Shown here piece after piece: positions 8,837 to 18,697 of a stretch of 64,000 nucleotides of DNA. Position 1 is the first letter of the stretch; each line of letters begins with the position of its first letter. Position numbers and translations under genes: made by a program. The notes beneath the pieces are model-generated. The model was not told where the DNA came from. It saw only the letters and a program-made list of their open reading frames with translations, and did not search any database. The stretch lies in NCBI GenBank assembly GCA_002305715.1, contig DBQD01000071.1:43908-107907 (forward strand), given 5' to 3'. Origin of the DNA: Proteiniphilum sp. UBA1403 (GTDB lineage: Bacteria; Bacteroidota; Bacteroidia; Bacteroidales; Dysgonomonadaceae).

Positions 8837-9418
8837 TCAATTTTCGTCGATGTCCAATCCTTTCAGAGCATCCCATCGGGGATCGGTAGGTGGTGTAACA
8901 TCTTCATCGATAAATTCTTCCTCATCACCTAAGTCCTCCTCATCTTCGTCACCATCATCCGTACTTATTGCTCGATGCTTACGTAACTTCGATGAAACCA
9001 TTCTATTGCATTCACCGGCAGGGTGCACATGTTTAATGGGGATCGTCAATGCAATAAATTCATAAAGAAACCATGCAATGTTGATCTCTCCATCATCTTC
9101 GGGGATAATTACTATCTCATCACTTTCCTCGGAATACTCTTTTCCGAATTTCACAATGAGTCTATTTTTAGTCTCCACCTCCTGATTCATGTCATCAAGA
9201 CAACGTGTGCAGGGCACTTGAACGACCCCCTTTATATCGAAATCAAATTCGAAAGTAGATGACGTTCTTTTCACTGTAACCGTCACCTTCACGTTACCTT
9301 TTCTTACTTCATCACCGTCGATGGCTTCAAAGAATTTGCGATCAAGCTCATACTCATAGGTATGTAGCCCGATGGAAAGATTCTTTAGGGAAATATTGTA
9401 CAAACTAAACTTTGCCAC
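8837..9418 (-). CDS. DUF177 (YceD-like) protein
   Basis: A 193-residue cytoplasmic protein. The DUF177 core is recognisable by the VPCTRCLDD segment near residue 90 followed by an acidic beta-rich region. The C-terminal third is strongly acidic (DDGDEDEEDLGDEEEFIDED) and may bind basic partners. YceD-type proteins precede rpmF almost universally and are connected with 23S rRNA maturation in some organisms. Here the gene is the first of the five-gene run and is preceded by a -7-like box at 9444-9451. Confidence 0.9.
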   Translation of the reverse strand: MAKFSLYNISLKNLSIGLHTYEYELDRKFFEAIDGDEVRKGNVKVTVTVKRTSSTFEFDFDIKGVVQVPCTRCLDDMNQEVETKNRLIVKFGKEYSEESDEIVIIPEDDGEINIAWFLYEFIALTIPIKHVHPAGECNRMVSSKLRKHRAISTDDGDEDEEDLGDEEEFIDEDVTPPTDPRWDALKGLDIDEN

Positions 9419-9443
9419 GTTTTCTCCTGAAAATAAAGCGGTG

Positions 9444-9451
9444 CAAAGATA
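9444..9451 (-). promoter_or_regulatory. Candidate -7 box for the DUF177-rpmF-fabH-era-der run
   Basis: TATCTTTG on the minus strand matches the Bacteroidota -7 consensus TAnnTTTG, 26 bases before the DUF177 start. No clear -33 TTTG box was found at the expected distance. Confidence 0.4.
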
Positions 9452-9503
9452 GTAATTTTTTCTTTGCTCCGACTGTTTTTATGATATTTATTTGTATTCG
9501 TGC

Positions 9504-10598
9504 TTAGTGGCCTGCTGCCTTTGACACGATCTGCTGCATTTCTTCGAAATTTTCTTCGAGACTTTGCAACAACTTAAACTGTGCTTTCGTGCGCACCAAG
9601 TTATGATTGGGATAGGCAATTTTATAATAGATATCGCCATCGATATAATCGGTAAAGAATCGCACTGCTTGCATGTATGTCAGTAACTTTGCTCCAAATG
9701 CAAGGTTTTCAATTTCAATTTCCGTCAAGAACAATGCGGTTTTTTGCAGGTATCCCTTTGTGTATCCTTCAAAAATAGCCATGTCGACAGACACGTTATC
9801 TAGTTCCTGGTCATCTTCGGCACCAGTGTTGGCTCCCGTACGTATAAAATCGCCAAAGTCAGACAACACATAACCCGGCATCACCGTATCGAGGTCTACC
9901 ACACAAAGCACATTGTCTTCCTCATCAAATAGTATATTGTTCACTTTGGTGTCGCAATGGTTCGTTCTTTTAGGCAACAAGTTCTCCCGATGTAATCTTT
10001 CAGCTTTACACATCTCTTCTGCACGTAATTCAATCTCACTAACCAAATCGGCAACCTCTTTCAGTCGACCAACTCTATCGTTCTTCACCGATTCACGAAA
10101 TGTTTCAAGTCGTGCTTCCATATTGTGGAAGTTAGGAATAGTCTCAAATAAAGGGTCACCCGGTAAATCGGCCAGCATTTGTTGAAAATCGCCAAATGCC
10201 ATTCCTGCACGATAGGCTAATACTGGATTTATTTCATCATAGCTTTTGCTGTCATTAATAAAATCCATCATCCTCCAAAAGTTGCCATTCTCATCTTTGT
10301 AGTATAGCTCTCCGTTATAAGTTGGCACTATCGACAGTACTTTCCGATCAATATCTGTTTCCCCCCTTTCCTTCAGCTTTGTCCGGATATGACCCGTCAC
10401 TCTGAATATGTTATGCTGTAATTGATCGACATTCTTAAAAATGTGATGATTTATACGCTGCAATACATATTCTTTCCCGTTCGATCTCACTTTAAAGGAG
10501 TCGTTTATATGACCTTTGCCAAGGGGTTCAATCTTTACATTGTCATCTTGTCCAACAAAATGAACGATAATCTCTTTCAGTTCATTATTTTTATCCAT
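9504..10598 (-). CDS. APH-fold phosphotransferase, N-acetylhexosamine 1-kinase-like
   Basis: A 364-residue protein of the aminoglycoside phosphotransferase/choline kinase fold. It has an N-terminal nucleotide-binding lobe (PLGKGHINDSFKV, YVLQRIN with the ATP-binding Lys replaced or nearby), the catalytic loop HCDTKVNNILFD near residues 215-226 and the metal-binding DLDTVMPG near 237. This combination is characteristic of NahK-like sugar kinases, which phosphorylate the anomeric carbon of GlcNAc or GalNAc. The substrate cannot be fixed from sequence. There is no signal peptide. The CBM9-like gene lies 68 bases upstream on the same strand, so co-transcription is possible. Alternative: another small-molecule kinase of the same fold. 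Confidence 0.75.
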   Translation of the reverse strand: MDKNNELKEIIVHFVGQDDNVKIEPLGKGHINDSFKVRSNGKEYVLQRINHHIFKNVDQLQHNIFRVTGHIRTKLKERGETDIDRKVLSIVPTYNGELYYKDENGNFWRMMDFINDSKSYDEINPVLAYRAGMAFGDFQQMLADLPGDPLFETIPNFHNMEARLETFRESVKNDRVGRLKEVADLVSEIELRAEEMCKAERLHRENLLPKRTNHCDTKVNNILFDEEDNVLCVVDLDTVMPGYVLSDFGDFIRTGANTGAEDDQELDNVSVDMAIFEGYTKGYLQKTALFLTEIEIENLAFGAKLLTYMQAVRFFTDYIDGDIYYKIAYPNHNLVRTKAQFKLLQSLEENFEEMQQIVSKAAGH

Positions 10599-10666
10599 TC
10601 TTGCGGTTATTATGTTCTATTTTATCAATAATATCCTATCTACTCACTACATTTCATTCCATGTGA

Positions 10667-11314
10667 CTATTCCAATTCCAGCAATCCGAAAAACTGGGGA
10701 ACATGGAAATTTGGCTTGGGCAAGTCGATGAGATTCCAGCTGATAAAATGACTCTCAGGCGTTTCGTCTCCACACTTGTAAAAGTTAGCTCTTATTTTTT
10801 GTCCGGCTAGTGTTTCATGCTCAGCAAATCCCATAGCATATTTTGGTATTTCAAGGTACAATGTCCAATCACATACCTGACGGCCATCTTCATATCTGTG
10901 GAAGATACTGCTTTTCCTTATAATTGACTGGACCTCTGTGATCAATAGTGTTGATTTTTCCCTAGTTTCATGATGCGCTGCCAATAATGAGCCCAATATA
11001 TTGCATTCGAAATTACGATATGCTACTTCACCTTCACGTTGCATGAAAAATTCTACACAACTATCTTTCCATACCGAACCGAAATCTTCGGTATTTATAG
11101 CCCTTATAGCTTCACCTGTTACCTGATAATAGAGATACAGAGTCTCTCCATCATGTGCAACTCGTACCGATACAGGCAATAGTTTAGGAAAATCATTTTT
11201 CCAGTTCACTTGATCTATGTTTGCTTCGGCTCCAGATTCAAGCAAAAAATTAATTTTATCGAATGATGTTTCACGCTGCAAAAAATGGTGATTGGGTACA
11301 TGAAGAATCTTCAT
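10667..11314 (-). CDS. CBM9-like (DOMON-type) carbohydrate-binding protein
   Basis: A 215-residue protein if started at MKILHVPNHHF; an upstream ATG at 11341 would add nine residues. The fold signature is the carbohydrate-binding family 9-like beta-sandwich: LYLYYQVTGE, SVWKDSCVEFFM, then YRNFECNILGSLLA, and near the end IRANFYKCGD with HFISWNLID. There is no signal peptide or lipobox, so this solo version is probably cytoplasmic, which is unusual for a binding module. Solo CBM9-like proteins are common in Bacteroidales and their role is not established. It is followed by the kinase gene on the same strand. Confidence 0.75.
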   Translation of the reverse strand: MKILHVPNHHFLQRETSFDKINFLLESGAEANIDQVNWKNDFPKLLPVSVRVAHDGETLYLYYQVTGEAIRAINTEDFGSVWKDSCVEFFMQREGEVAYRNFECNILGSLLAAHHETREKSTLLITEVQSIIRKSSIFHRYEDGRQVCDWTLYLEIPKYAMGFAEHETLAGQKIRANFYKCGDETPESHFISWNLIDLPKPNFHVPQFFGLLELE

Positions 11315-11451
11315 AAAACTACTAGTTTGTGTATTTTGCACTCCATGTTATTTCAGGATATATCTTCTCTTTTATATCGAGTGATCCTGCATAATGGATG
11401 GTTCTGTATTAAATGAAAAGAACAAAGATATTCTTTTTAATAACCACAGGC

Positions 11452-11496
11452 AAAAAAATATAAAAGAACCGTGTAACAAATGAATGCTACACGGTT
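11452..11496 (-). terminator. Intrinsic terminator of the TonB receptor/BACON lipoprotein pair
   Basis: A perfect 9-bp stem (AACCGTGTA at 11467-11475, TACACGGTT at 11488-11496) with a 12-base loop is followed on the minus strand by T-rich sequence including seven T. It lies about 65 bases after the lipoprotein stop. Confidence 0.8.
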
Positions 11497-11559
11497 TTTA
11501 TTTATATCACAATGTATGTTATTGTATCACACTGTAGATTGTAATTTGAGACCTATTCA

Positions 11560-13074
11560 TTATTCAGCACTTTCATGACTGAAATAGATACCATTAGCAA
11601 GTTGAATAGTACCATTGTATGTGGTCTTTGTACCAATAACGGTAATTCTATCACCTACTACGATGCCTTTATCGGCCAACAGATTCTTTCTGAAGTCACC
11701 AGTTGCACCATATCCGGGATACACACCGTAGACATATATTTCGTCGTCTCCATCCTTCAAGTAGACATTACCATATACATCATTCGCAATTGATGTGATT
11801 TCTCCTGAAATCATAAAGTAATCATTGTTTGAATCTGGTTTTATAAGTACATCGGCAATTGTTGTAGGAGTAACACGAATAACACTTTCCAGTACTGCTC
11901 CACCAACCTGTGGGCTATTGTTGTAAGCTGCGCGTTTACCTACAATTGTGATGATATCTCCAGCTTTCAAGTTATGAGTTTGGAAGTCCTGAATACCATA
12001 AACATATGTTGCACCTGAGAAATCACGAATATCTAAGTTTCCATATGTTGTATTGGCAATATTGGTGATGACACCTGTCAGACGGTATTGCGTATCACCT
12101 ACTGCAGCTGCTAAGAATTCAGCAATTGTAGCTTTGATAATTGCACCTTTCTGGGTCAGTGTTGTTTCTGTACTATAGTCTTTCTTACCATCTGTTGTAA
12201 GGAATGTAAGGGTAGTTCCACGGTCTCCACCTGTATTGGCAGCAGCTTTAAACTTCACAACAGTACTTGTACCTGCCGATTGGATAGAGGAAATAGACAA
12301 CCAAGATTTGGCATCCTCCGGAATCTCTACCGATACACCTTGACCCTTGCATGTAATATATGCAATAAATTCACCACCTTCAACAGGAAGCACCTGGTTC
12401 GCTACAGAATCAACTTTAACCAATGATTTATTGATTTTGATCACGGTAACATTCACCAACTCTACAGTGGTACCATAGGTAGTTTTAGGACCTTCTACGG
12501 TTACTTCATCACCTACTTCAATACCAAGACTCAGGAAGTTCTTGGTTCCACCTTTTGCGTCGAGTGTACCATAAATGTATACAGTTCCAGTTTCATCAGT
12601 AAGATACCAGTTTCCATATTCCGTATTTGCAATGGAAGTAACAACACCCGTTGTGCGGAAAGTTTTTCCATCAGGACCAGAAAGGATTTCAGCAACCTTT
12701 ACTTCAGAAACCTGGGCTAAACCTTGAATGATGTTAATACGTTGTACTTTACCAGCACTCTTAATCAACACTTCAGCAGTGCGACCATCGAGGGTAGATT
12801 CAGCTGAGAATGTCAGTTCAGACTCACCGGCATTACCCGTAGTTGTAGAGATTGTCAACCACTCCACCGGGTTTTTATCAGTCGTTACCTTCTCAACAGT
12901 CCAGCTATCTTTTGTGGTCACCGTAATTTTTGCAGATCCGCCTCCCATTGGAAGAGCTACATAGGACGACGACACTTGGATTTCATCGAGCAAGGTCACC
13001 GTTTCTTCTTCTGCACAACTGGTCATCAAGGCAACCGTTGCAATGAGTAGTGAGAATATATATTTTAATTTCAT
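11560..13074 (-). CDS. BACON-domain lipoprotein with three OB-fold-like repeats
   Basis: A 504-residue protein with a lipoprotein signal (MKLKYIFSLLIATVALMTSC, lipobox Cys at 20), probably surface-exposed. Residues ~30-118 form a BACON-like module (SWTVEKV, PVEWLTIS) and a second lies at ~220-312 (AKSWLSISS). Three similar OB-fold-like units follow the pattern 'TG.(I/V)TSIAN..YGN.Y(L/I)(K/T)D..... YVYG' at about residues 130-215, 318-400 and 405-500. OB-folds of this kind occur in secreted nucleic-acid- or glycan-binding proteins. No catalytic domain is visible. It begins 12 bases after the Oar-type TonB receptor gene, so the two are almost certainly one transcription unit and probably one outer-membrane system. 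Confidence 0.75.
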   Translation of the reverse strand: MKLKYIFSLLIATVALMTSCAEEETVTLLDEIQVSSSYVALPMGGGSAKITVTTKDSWTVEKVTTDKNPVEWLTISTTTGNAGESELTFSAESTLDGRTAEVLIKSAGKVQRINIIQGLAQVSEVKVAEILSGPDGKTFRTTGVVTSIANTEYGNWYLTDETGTVYIYGTLDAKGGTKNFLSLGIEVGDEVTVEGPKTTYGTTVELVNVTVIKINKSLVKVDSVANQVLPVEGGEFIAYITCKGQGVSVEIPEDAKSWLSISSIQSAGTSTVVKFKAAANTGGDRGTTLTFLTTDGKKDYSTETTLTQKGAIIKATIAEFLAAAVGDTQYRLTGVITNIANTTYGNLDIRDFSGATYVYGIQDFQTHNLKAGDIITIVGKRAAYNNSPQVGGAVLESVIRVTPTTIADVLIKPDSNNDYFMISGEITSIANDVYGNVYLKDGDDEIYVYGVYPGYGATGDFRKNLLADKGIVVGDRITVIGTKTTYNGTIQLANGIYFSHESAE

Positions 13075-13086
13075 TGTCTATTTTTT

Positions 13087-16000
13087 TTAGTTGAAAATAT
13101 ACTTGATTCCGATTGAAGCATACCAAGTTTGGCCCAGAGAGTAACTTGGGGTGAAAGTCTGTGTTTCACCATGAATAGCAGAGGGAGTTGAGAAGGTAGC
13201 TACACCATCAGCATCAACACCTTCATATTTGAGAATGCGAGCCTCTGTACCAATTTGAGGGTTCAGATATTTAGCTACACCCCAACTATTGTTGAACAAG
13301 TTCATCAAGTTTTTGATATCCAGACTGAGTTGCAATTTGTGTGTATCTTTGCCTGCATTTACTACGAAATCGTGCTTGTAGCTAAAGTCGATACGATGTA
13401 CCCATGGTGAGTAAACGCTATATGCTTCTGCATACTTGCCTTGTCTGTTTTTCAAATAACTGTCGTTATGAACAAAGTCCATGAAACGTTTCTGATCATC
13501 CGGTGAAACAAAACGGAATTGATTGCTTGCTACTTCTTCGTCTGTTGGAACATATACCACATCGTAGTTGTAACCGTCAGCGTTAATATCGTTCACCATC
13601 ATATATGAGTAGTTCGCTCCACCGCGCCATCCCTCGTAAATAAAGCTATAGTGATTACCACTCTTGTCGTGTGTTGTTAATGAAGCTACAAGACGATCGG
13701 GAGTGTTGTATTGTGAATTGTGCAGTTTGATATGGTTTGGACCTTCAACAGTCGGAACATAGGTAAAAGCAGATTCAGCATTCGATCCTGGCATTCCGGT
13801 TACATCTTTTGCAACATTGTGTGTATATGCTGCCATCACACTGATATAATCTGTTGGCTGAGCATTGAGCGTGATGTTGGTCGACCATCCATAACCGCGA
13901 CTTGTGTTCTCCAGTACAAAAGCGCTTGTAGCTGTACGATATCCACTTGGATAGATAGGACGGTTGTCCACTCCATTGAAACGGGCAAAACCACCTACAT
14001 TCGGAATACTCCAGTCAGATATTGAAACACCATTGATGGTCTTATTGAAGATACCTTCAACCGTTAGCGACGATGGGAAAGGTGTCGGGAAAGAATAATC
14101 AACAGCTAGTGAGGTTTTCCACACTTGCGGCATTTTGAAGTCTGGATCTACACCTGCGATCGCCGAAGGAACGGTACCATCTTCAGGAGAGATAGTAGTT
14201 GGGTATCCCAATGAAGCCAGTTTGTTATAGAGAGCAGCAATAGTCGCCTTGCCATTTGAATCGGTAACCAGACCACCTGCGAATTCATCCATTGTGAAAC
14301 CTTTTTTTGCTGCGTTTGCTGCATTAATTTGTGCCTGATACTGTACCATACCGCCATTGGTTGGCATATTGGTGAAGAATACAAGTGGCAAGTTTCCAGA
14401 GAACAGACCTGTACCTCCGCGTACTTTCAAACTTTTATCACCAAATGTGTCCCAAACAAAACCTACACGTGGTGAGAAGATAACACTAGCATTTGGCCAT
14501 TTACCTGTGTCAATGTGACGACCGTTATAATCAATATCATAAATTGCCTTGTTTGTCATCAGGTCTTTATTGTTGAAGAAAAGACCATCGATACGTAGAC
14601 CATAAGAGAGTTTAAATTGTTCGTTCACACTATAGTCATCTTGTACGTAGACTCCAAGTTTGTTACTTCTTACTCGTGCAGCTGGATTACTTTCACCATC
14701 ATAACCATAGGTAAGGTTTACGATTTCAGGTGCAGCACCATTTAAGAAGTCATCGAGACTCAAATATCGATAATATCCGGTACCATTACGCATATAAGCG
14801 TTATCAGCCATTTTGTATTCGAAAGCAACACCACCCACTATTTTGTGATTACCCATATAGTAGGTCATTTCATCCTTGATGTTCAACACATCGTTATGTA
14901 CACCGTTGTTCCAAGTAAACAGTTCATAACCAAGAGACATATAAGCTTGGCCATCTTTCAAGATATCGATGAATGGGAATTCAGTAGAATTTGTTCCGCG
15001 AACATCATCAAGCTTTGAGAAGGTAGCCAGGAACTGATTAGAGAGGTTGTCAGACAAGCGACTATTTAGATCGAAAGAGAATGAATGAACAAGGTTATCC
15101 ATTGAGTACATAGAGTTGGCAAATGCCATAGATGCTTTTGACATTCTCGCTTCCGACACACGGGTACCACCATCCATTGATGTAGCATTAGGAGAAATCC
15201 ATGAAAGATTCTTCGTATAGTTATAACGTAACGCAAGTCGATGCTTGTTGGTGATATTCCAATCTAGACGTGCAAGCAGTTTACTATTGCTTTCGTCAGC
15301 AGGAAAACTAGTATACGATCCTGTATCATAACCATATTCACTTTTCACAAAATCCGAAACCCTTTTCAAGTCAGCTTCAGTTGTACGTGAAATATATTGG
15401 TCAGGAACAGCGACTCCATCAGTAGAAGCTCTCCAACGATTAGCAATGGTAGGTATCTTAGCCATTTCACCATTCACGAAGAAGAACAATTTGTTCTTAA
15501 TGATCGGACCACCGATGGTGAAGCCGTATGTAGTGTTACGGTCTTTTTCACGAGCACCTTGTATCTGCATACCTTTGACAGCATCGCCTCGTAAATTTTC
15601 GTTTCTATGGTAAACGTAAGCACTAGCTTTTAGGGTATTTGTACCCGATTTCGTAATGGCATTTACTCCACCACCAATAAAGTTGGTCTGACGGACATCA
15701 TAAGGTGCAATCACAACCTGCAGTTCTTCGATGGCTTCCAATGAGATAGGATTACCTCCACCAGGAAGGCGATCACTCAACCCAAAGTTGTTATTAAAGT
15801 TGGCACCATCAACTGTAAAGTTAGCAGTACGACCATCTGTACCGCCAAAACTCATACCATTACCTCCATACGGTGAAAGACGAGTAACATCCATGATGCT
15901 ACGACTTACAGTTGGTAAATTGGCAATCTGATCGTTCGTAATATTGGTTACAGCTCCGGTCTTTTCTGTTGAGAATTTGGTTCGCAAAGCCGTTACCACA

Positions 16001-16353
16001 ACTTCATCCAACGAGGTGGTTTCTTCTGAAAGTACCACATTCAAGACATAATTCTCACCCAAACTCAACGTAATGTTGTTAGTTGTGCTAGTACCATATC
16101 CAATGTAGGAAACTTCTACGGTATAAGGTCCACCAACACGCATACCATTAAGGTTGAAGCGGCCCTCCAAGTTAGTAACAGTTCCATAAGTAGTTCCTGA
16201 AGATTGGTGTGTAGCAATTACCGTTGCTCCGACAATTGCCCCCTCCGCATCGGTAACCCTTCCACTCATACTGGAAGTAGTAATCTGAGCAGTTAATACA
16301 GTAGTAATCATCAGAAAGAAGACTACTGCCAAAGACCTTAAATTTTTTACCAT
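13087..16353 (-). CDS. TonB-dependent receptor, Oar-type, with carboxypeptidase-like N-terminal domain
   Basis: A 1088-residue outer-membrane protein. A signal peptide (VKNLRSLAVVFFLMITTVLTAQ) leads into a carboxypeptidase regulatory-like domain (SGRVTDAEGAIVGATVIATH, residues ~30-115). A plug region follows (LDEVVVTALRTKF, IANLPTVSRSI), then a long barrel with the large-loop pattern of Oar/OmpA-related receptors. It ends with an aromatic terminal strand (GIKYIFN). It lacks an STN domain and is not a SusC. The start is placed at MVKNLRS; an ATG three codons upstream (16362) is possible. Substrate unknown; related receptors are linked to peptide/protein uptake or adhesion. The BACON/OB-fold lipoprotein directly follows. 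Confidence 0.9.
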   Translation of the reverse strand: MVKNLRSLAVVFFLMITTVLTAQITTSSMSGRVTDAEGAIVGATVIATHQSSGTTYGTVTNLEGRFNLNGMRVGGPYTVEVSYIGYGTSTTNNITLSLGENYVLNVVLSEETTSLDEVVVTALRTKFSTEKTGAVTNITNDQIANLPTVSRSIMDVTRLSPYGGNGMSFGGTDGRTANFTVDGANFNNNFGLSDRLPGGGNPISLEAIEELQVVIAPYDVRQTNFIGGGVNAITKSGTNTLKASAYVYHRNENLRGDAVKGMQIQGAREKDRNTTYGFTIGGPIIKNKLFFFVNGEMAKIPTIANRWRASTDGVAVPDQYISRTTEADLKRVSDFVKSEYGYDTGSYTSFPADESNSKLLARLDWNITNKHRLALRYNYTKNLSWISPNATSMDGGTRVSEARMSKASMAFANSMYSMDNLVHSFSFDLNSRLSDNLSNQFLATFSKLDDVRGTNSTEFPFIDILKDGQAYMSLGYELFTWNNGVHNDVLNIKDEMTYYMGNHKIVGGVAFEYKMADNAYMRNGTGYYRYLSLDDFLNGAAPEIVNLTYGYDGESNPAARVRSNKLGVYVQDDYSVNEQFKLSYGLRIDGLFFNNKDLMTNKAIYDIDYNGRHIDTGKWPNASVIFSPRVGFVWDTFGDKSLKVRGGTGLFSGNLPLVFFTNMPTNGGMVQYQAQINAANAAKKGFTMDEFAGGLVTDSNGKATIAALYNKLASLGYPTTISPEDGTVPSAIAGVDPDFKMPQVWKTSLAVDYSFPTPFPSSLTVEGIFNKTINGVSISDWSIPNVGGFARFNGVDNRPIYPSGYRTATSAFVLENTSRGYGWSTNITLNAQPTDYISVMAAYTHNVAKDVTGMPGSNAESAFTYVPTVEGPNHIKLHNSQYNTPDRLVASLTTHDKSGNHYSFIYEGWRGGANYSYMMVNDINADGYNYDVVYVPTDEEVASNQFRFVSPDDQKRFMDFVHNDSYLKNRQGKYAEAYSVYSPWVHRIDFSYKHDFVVNAGKDTHKLQLSLDIKNLMNLFNNSWGVAKYLNPQIGTEARILKYEGVDADGVATFSTPSAIHGETQTFTPSYSLGQTWYASIGIKYIFN

Positions 16354-16393
16354 AAATTCCATTTTTAAGTTTTTCGCAAAATTAAAACCAACA

Positions 16394-16401
16394 CAAAAGT
16401 A
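16394..16401 (-). promoter_or_regulatory. Candidate -7 box for the Oar-type receptor operon
   Basis: TACTTTTG on the minus strand fits TAnnTTTG and lies about 40 bases upstream of the receptor start. No matching -33 element was seen. Confidence 0.4.
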
Positions 16402-16560
16402 CTATAATTTTATCTAATTTCTGTTACATTTTTGTTACAATAAATCTTTTCGATTTATCATTAAAAACGTTGATTACGAGACTATTAAATTCATATTGTT
16501 ACAAATACATCAGGTAAAACATCAAAGTGAAAGTAAAGCAGACTTTTAAATAATTATTTT

Positions 16561-16610
16561 AAACAAAAAGACGCACAACCGTCAATTTTTCATTTTCAGT
16601 CGTGCGTCTT
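16561..16610 (-). terminator. Intrinsic terminator after groEL
   Basis: On the minus strand an ~13-bp stem with two G-U pairs (arms at 16597-16609 and 16569-16581) is followed by CTTTTTGTTT. It lies about 40 bases after the groEL stop. The rest of the ~300-base gap to the TonB receptor is AT-rich and shows only the receptor's promoter box. Confidence 0.75.
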
Positions 16611-16650
16611 GTTATGAACAAAACTGCTATTTATTGAGAAGAATATGCTA

Positions 16651-18285
16651 TTACATCATTCCACCCATTCCGCCTCCGCCCATAGGCATTTGCGGTGCAG
16701 GATTATCTTCTTTTTTATCTGTGATCACACATTCAGTGGTGAGGAACATACCGGCGATTGAAGCAGCATTCTCCAATGCAACACGAGTTACCTTAGCTGG
16801 GTCAATCACACCTGTCTCGTACAGATTTTCAAATCTGTCGTGACGAGCATTGTATCCGAAGTCACCTTTTCCTTCGCGTACTTTTTGTACAACAACTGCA
16901 CCTTCTTTTCCAGCATTGGCTACAATCTGACGAAGAGGTTCTTCGATTGCACGTTTTACAATTTCGATACCAGTTGTTTCGTCTTCATTTTCACCTTTCA
17001 AGCCTTCCAATGCTTCTGTGGCACGAATGTAAGCCACGCCACCACCAGGAACAGTCCCCTCTTCAACTGCTGCGCGAGTAGCAGAAAGAGCATCTTGTAC
17101 ACGATCTTTCTTTTCTTTCATTTCCACTTCCGATGCAGCACCTACATAAAGCACAGCTACACCACCTGCCAACTTAGCAAGACGTTCTTGCAGTTTTTCG
17201 CGATCATAGTCGGAAGTAGTTTTTTCAATTTGTGCACGGATCTGACTAATTCGGCTTTCAATTGCAGTTTTATCGCCAACACCGTTTACAATTGTAGTTG
17301 TATCTTTATCGATGGTCACCTTTTCTGCACTACCCAACATGTCGAGTGTTGCATTTTCCAAAGTTAAACCTTTTTCTTCTGATACTACGACACCACCGGT
17401 GAGGATAGCAATATCCTCCAACATTTCTTTTCTGCGATCACCAAAGCCTGGAGCTTTTACGGCTGCAATCTTCAAAGAGCCACGAAGGCGGTTTACGACC
17501 AAAGTTGTCAATGCTTCTGAATCTATATCTTCAGCGATAATCAACATTGGTTTGCCAGTTTGAATACCCTTTTCCAAGATGGGCAACAGATCCTTAATTG
17601 CAGAGATCTTCTTATCATGAATCAAGATCAGCGGATTTTCAAAAGCCACTTCCATGGTTTCGGTATTTGTCACAAAATAGGGAGAAATATAACCACGGTC
17701 AAACTGCATACCTTCCACTACATCTACATAGGTATCGGTTCCTTTCGATTCTTCCACGGTAATCACCCCTTCTTTGCTTACTTTCTGCATAGCTTCGGCA
17801 ATTAATTTACCAATGGTTTCATCTCCATTAGCCGAGATCTTGGCTACATTTTCAATCTTATTCAGATCATCACCTACTTCCACAGCCATTTCTTGCAGGC
17901 TTTCTACAACTTTTGCAACAGCCTTATCGATTCCGCGTTTGAGGTCCATCGGATTTGCACCTGCTGTTACATTTTTCAATCCCACACCAATAATAGATTG
18001 TGCAAGCACGGTAGCAGTAGTTGTTCCATCACCCGCATCGTCGTTGGTTTTAGAGGCAACCTCTTTCACCAGCTGTGCACCCATATTCTGAAATGCGTTT
18101 TCTAATTCAATTTCTTTTGCTACTGATACACCATCTTTCGTAATTTGAGGGGCACCATATTTTTTATCAATGATTACATTGCGGCCTTTTGGACCCAAGG
18201 TTACTTTCACGGCATCTGCCAATTCGTCCACACCTTTCTTTAAAAGGTCGCGGGCATCCATGTTAAATTTAATTTCCTTAGCCAT
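16651..18285 (-). CDS. groL: Chaperonin GroEL (60 kDa)
   Basis: A 544-residue chaperonin that folds proteins with GroES in the cytoplasm. It starts MAKEIKFNMDARDLLKKGVD and contains the ATP-binding signatures VTLGPKGRNV and DGTTTATVLAQ. The GroEL signature AAVEEGTVPGGG lies near residue 405, and the characteristic tail GGGGMGGMM ends the protein. Full length with no anomalies seen. It follows groES by about 70 bases. Confidence 0.98.
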   Translation of the reverse strand: MAKEIKFNMDARDLLKKGVDELADAVKVTLGPKGRNVIIDKKYGAPQITKDGVSVAKEIELENAFQNMGAQLVKEVASKTNDDAGDGTTTATVLAQSIIGVGLKNVTAGANPMDLKRGIDKAVAKVVESLQEMAVEVGDDLNKIENVAKISANGDETIGKLIAEAMQKVSKEGVITVEESKGTDTYVDVVEGMQFDRGYISPYFVTNTETMEVAFENPLILIHDKKISAIKDLLPILEKGIQTGKPMLIIAEDIDSEALTTLVVNRLRGSLKIAAVKAPGFGDRRKEMLEDIAILTGGVVVSEEKGLTLENATLDMLGSAEKVTIDKDTTTIVNGVGDKTAIESRISQIRAQIEKTTSDYDREKLQERLAKLAGGVAVLYVGAASEVEMKEKKDRVQDALSATRAAVEEGTVPGGGVAYIRATEALEGLKGENEDETTGIEIVKRAIEEPLRQIVANAGKEGAVVVQKVREGKGDFGYNARHDRFENLYETGVIDPAKVTRVALENAASIAGMFLTTECVITDKKEDNPAPQMPMGGGGMGGMM

Positions 18286-18354
18286 TTTTCATTTCGTTTT
18301 AGAGTTTTTAGTAAATGTAAGAATGAAGCGTCACATTGAATGATGACTATCTGA

Positions 18355-18627
18355 TCAAGAAAGAATTGCCAGAATGTCTGACTGACGCATAATCAGATGC
18401 TTTACGCCATCCAATTCAATTTCGGTTCCGGCATATTTTCCATATAATACCGTATCTCCTTCTTTCACGACCATTTCTTCATCTTTTGTACCTTTACCTA
18501 CAGCAATTACATCACCTTTCAATGGCTTTTCTTTTGCTGTGTCGGGAATGATAATTCCACTTACTGTTTTCTCTTCTGCAGCTGCTGGTTTAACCAGCAC
18601 TCTGTCTGCCAATGGTTTAATATTCAT
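18355..18627 (-). CDS. groES: Co-chaperonin GroES (10 kDa)
   Basis: A 90-residue protein starting MNIKPLADRVLVKP, with the mobile-loop region SGIIIPDTAKEKP and TVLYGKYAGTEIEL near the end. An in-frame ATG 22 codons upstream (18693) is rejected because family members start here. That codon also lies at the predicted transcription start of the sigma-54-like promoter. It is the first gene of the groES-groEL operon. Confidence 0.97.
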   Translation of the reverse strand: MNIKPLADRVLVKPAAAEEKTVSGIIIPDTAKEKPLKGDVIAVGKGTKDEEMVVKEGDTVLYGKYAGTEIELDGVKHLIMRQSDILAILS

Positions 18628-18697
18628 ATTACTTAAATTGATATTAAAATAATTAATGTTGATGAATGTTGATGATCTATTTGACATAACCAATATA

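Noticed and set aside
16362..16650. Possible small RNA gene between groEL and the TonB receptor
   Set aside because: The only strong structure is the groEL terminator, and the only promoter-like box belongs to the receptor.
16840..17367. 175-codon plus-strand frame opposite groEL
   Set aside because: Antisense to a highly conserved gene; Phe/Cys/Ser-rich translation typical of a shadow frame.
18628..18693. 22-residue N-terminal extension of GroES
   Set aside because: Not found in the family, and the ATG lies at the predicted transcription start.
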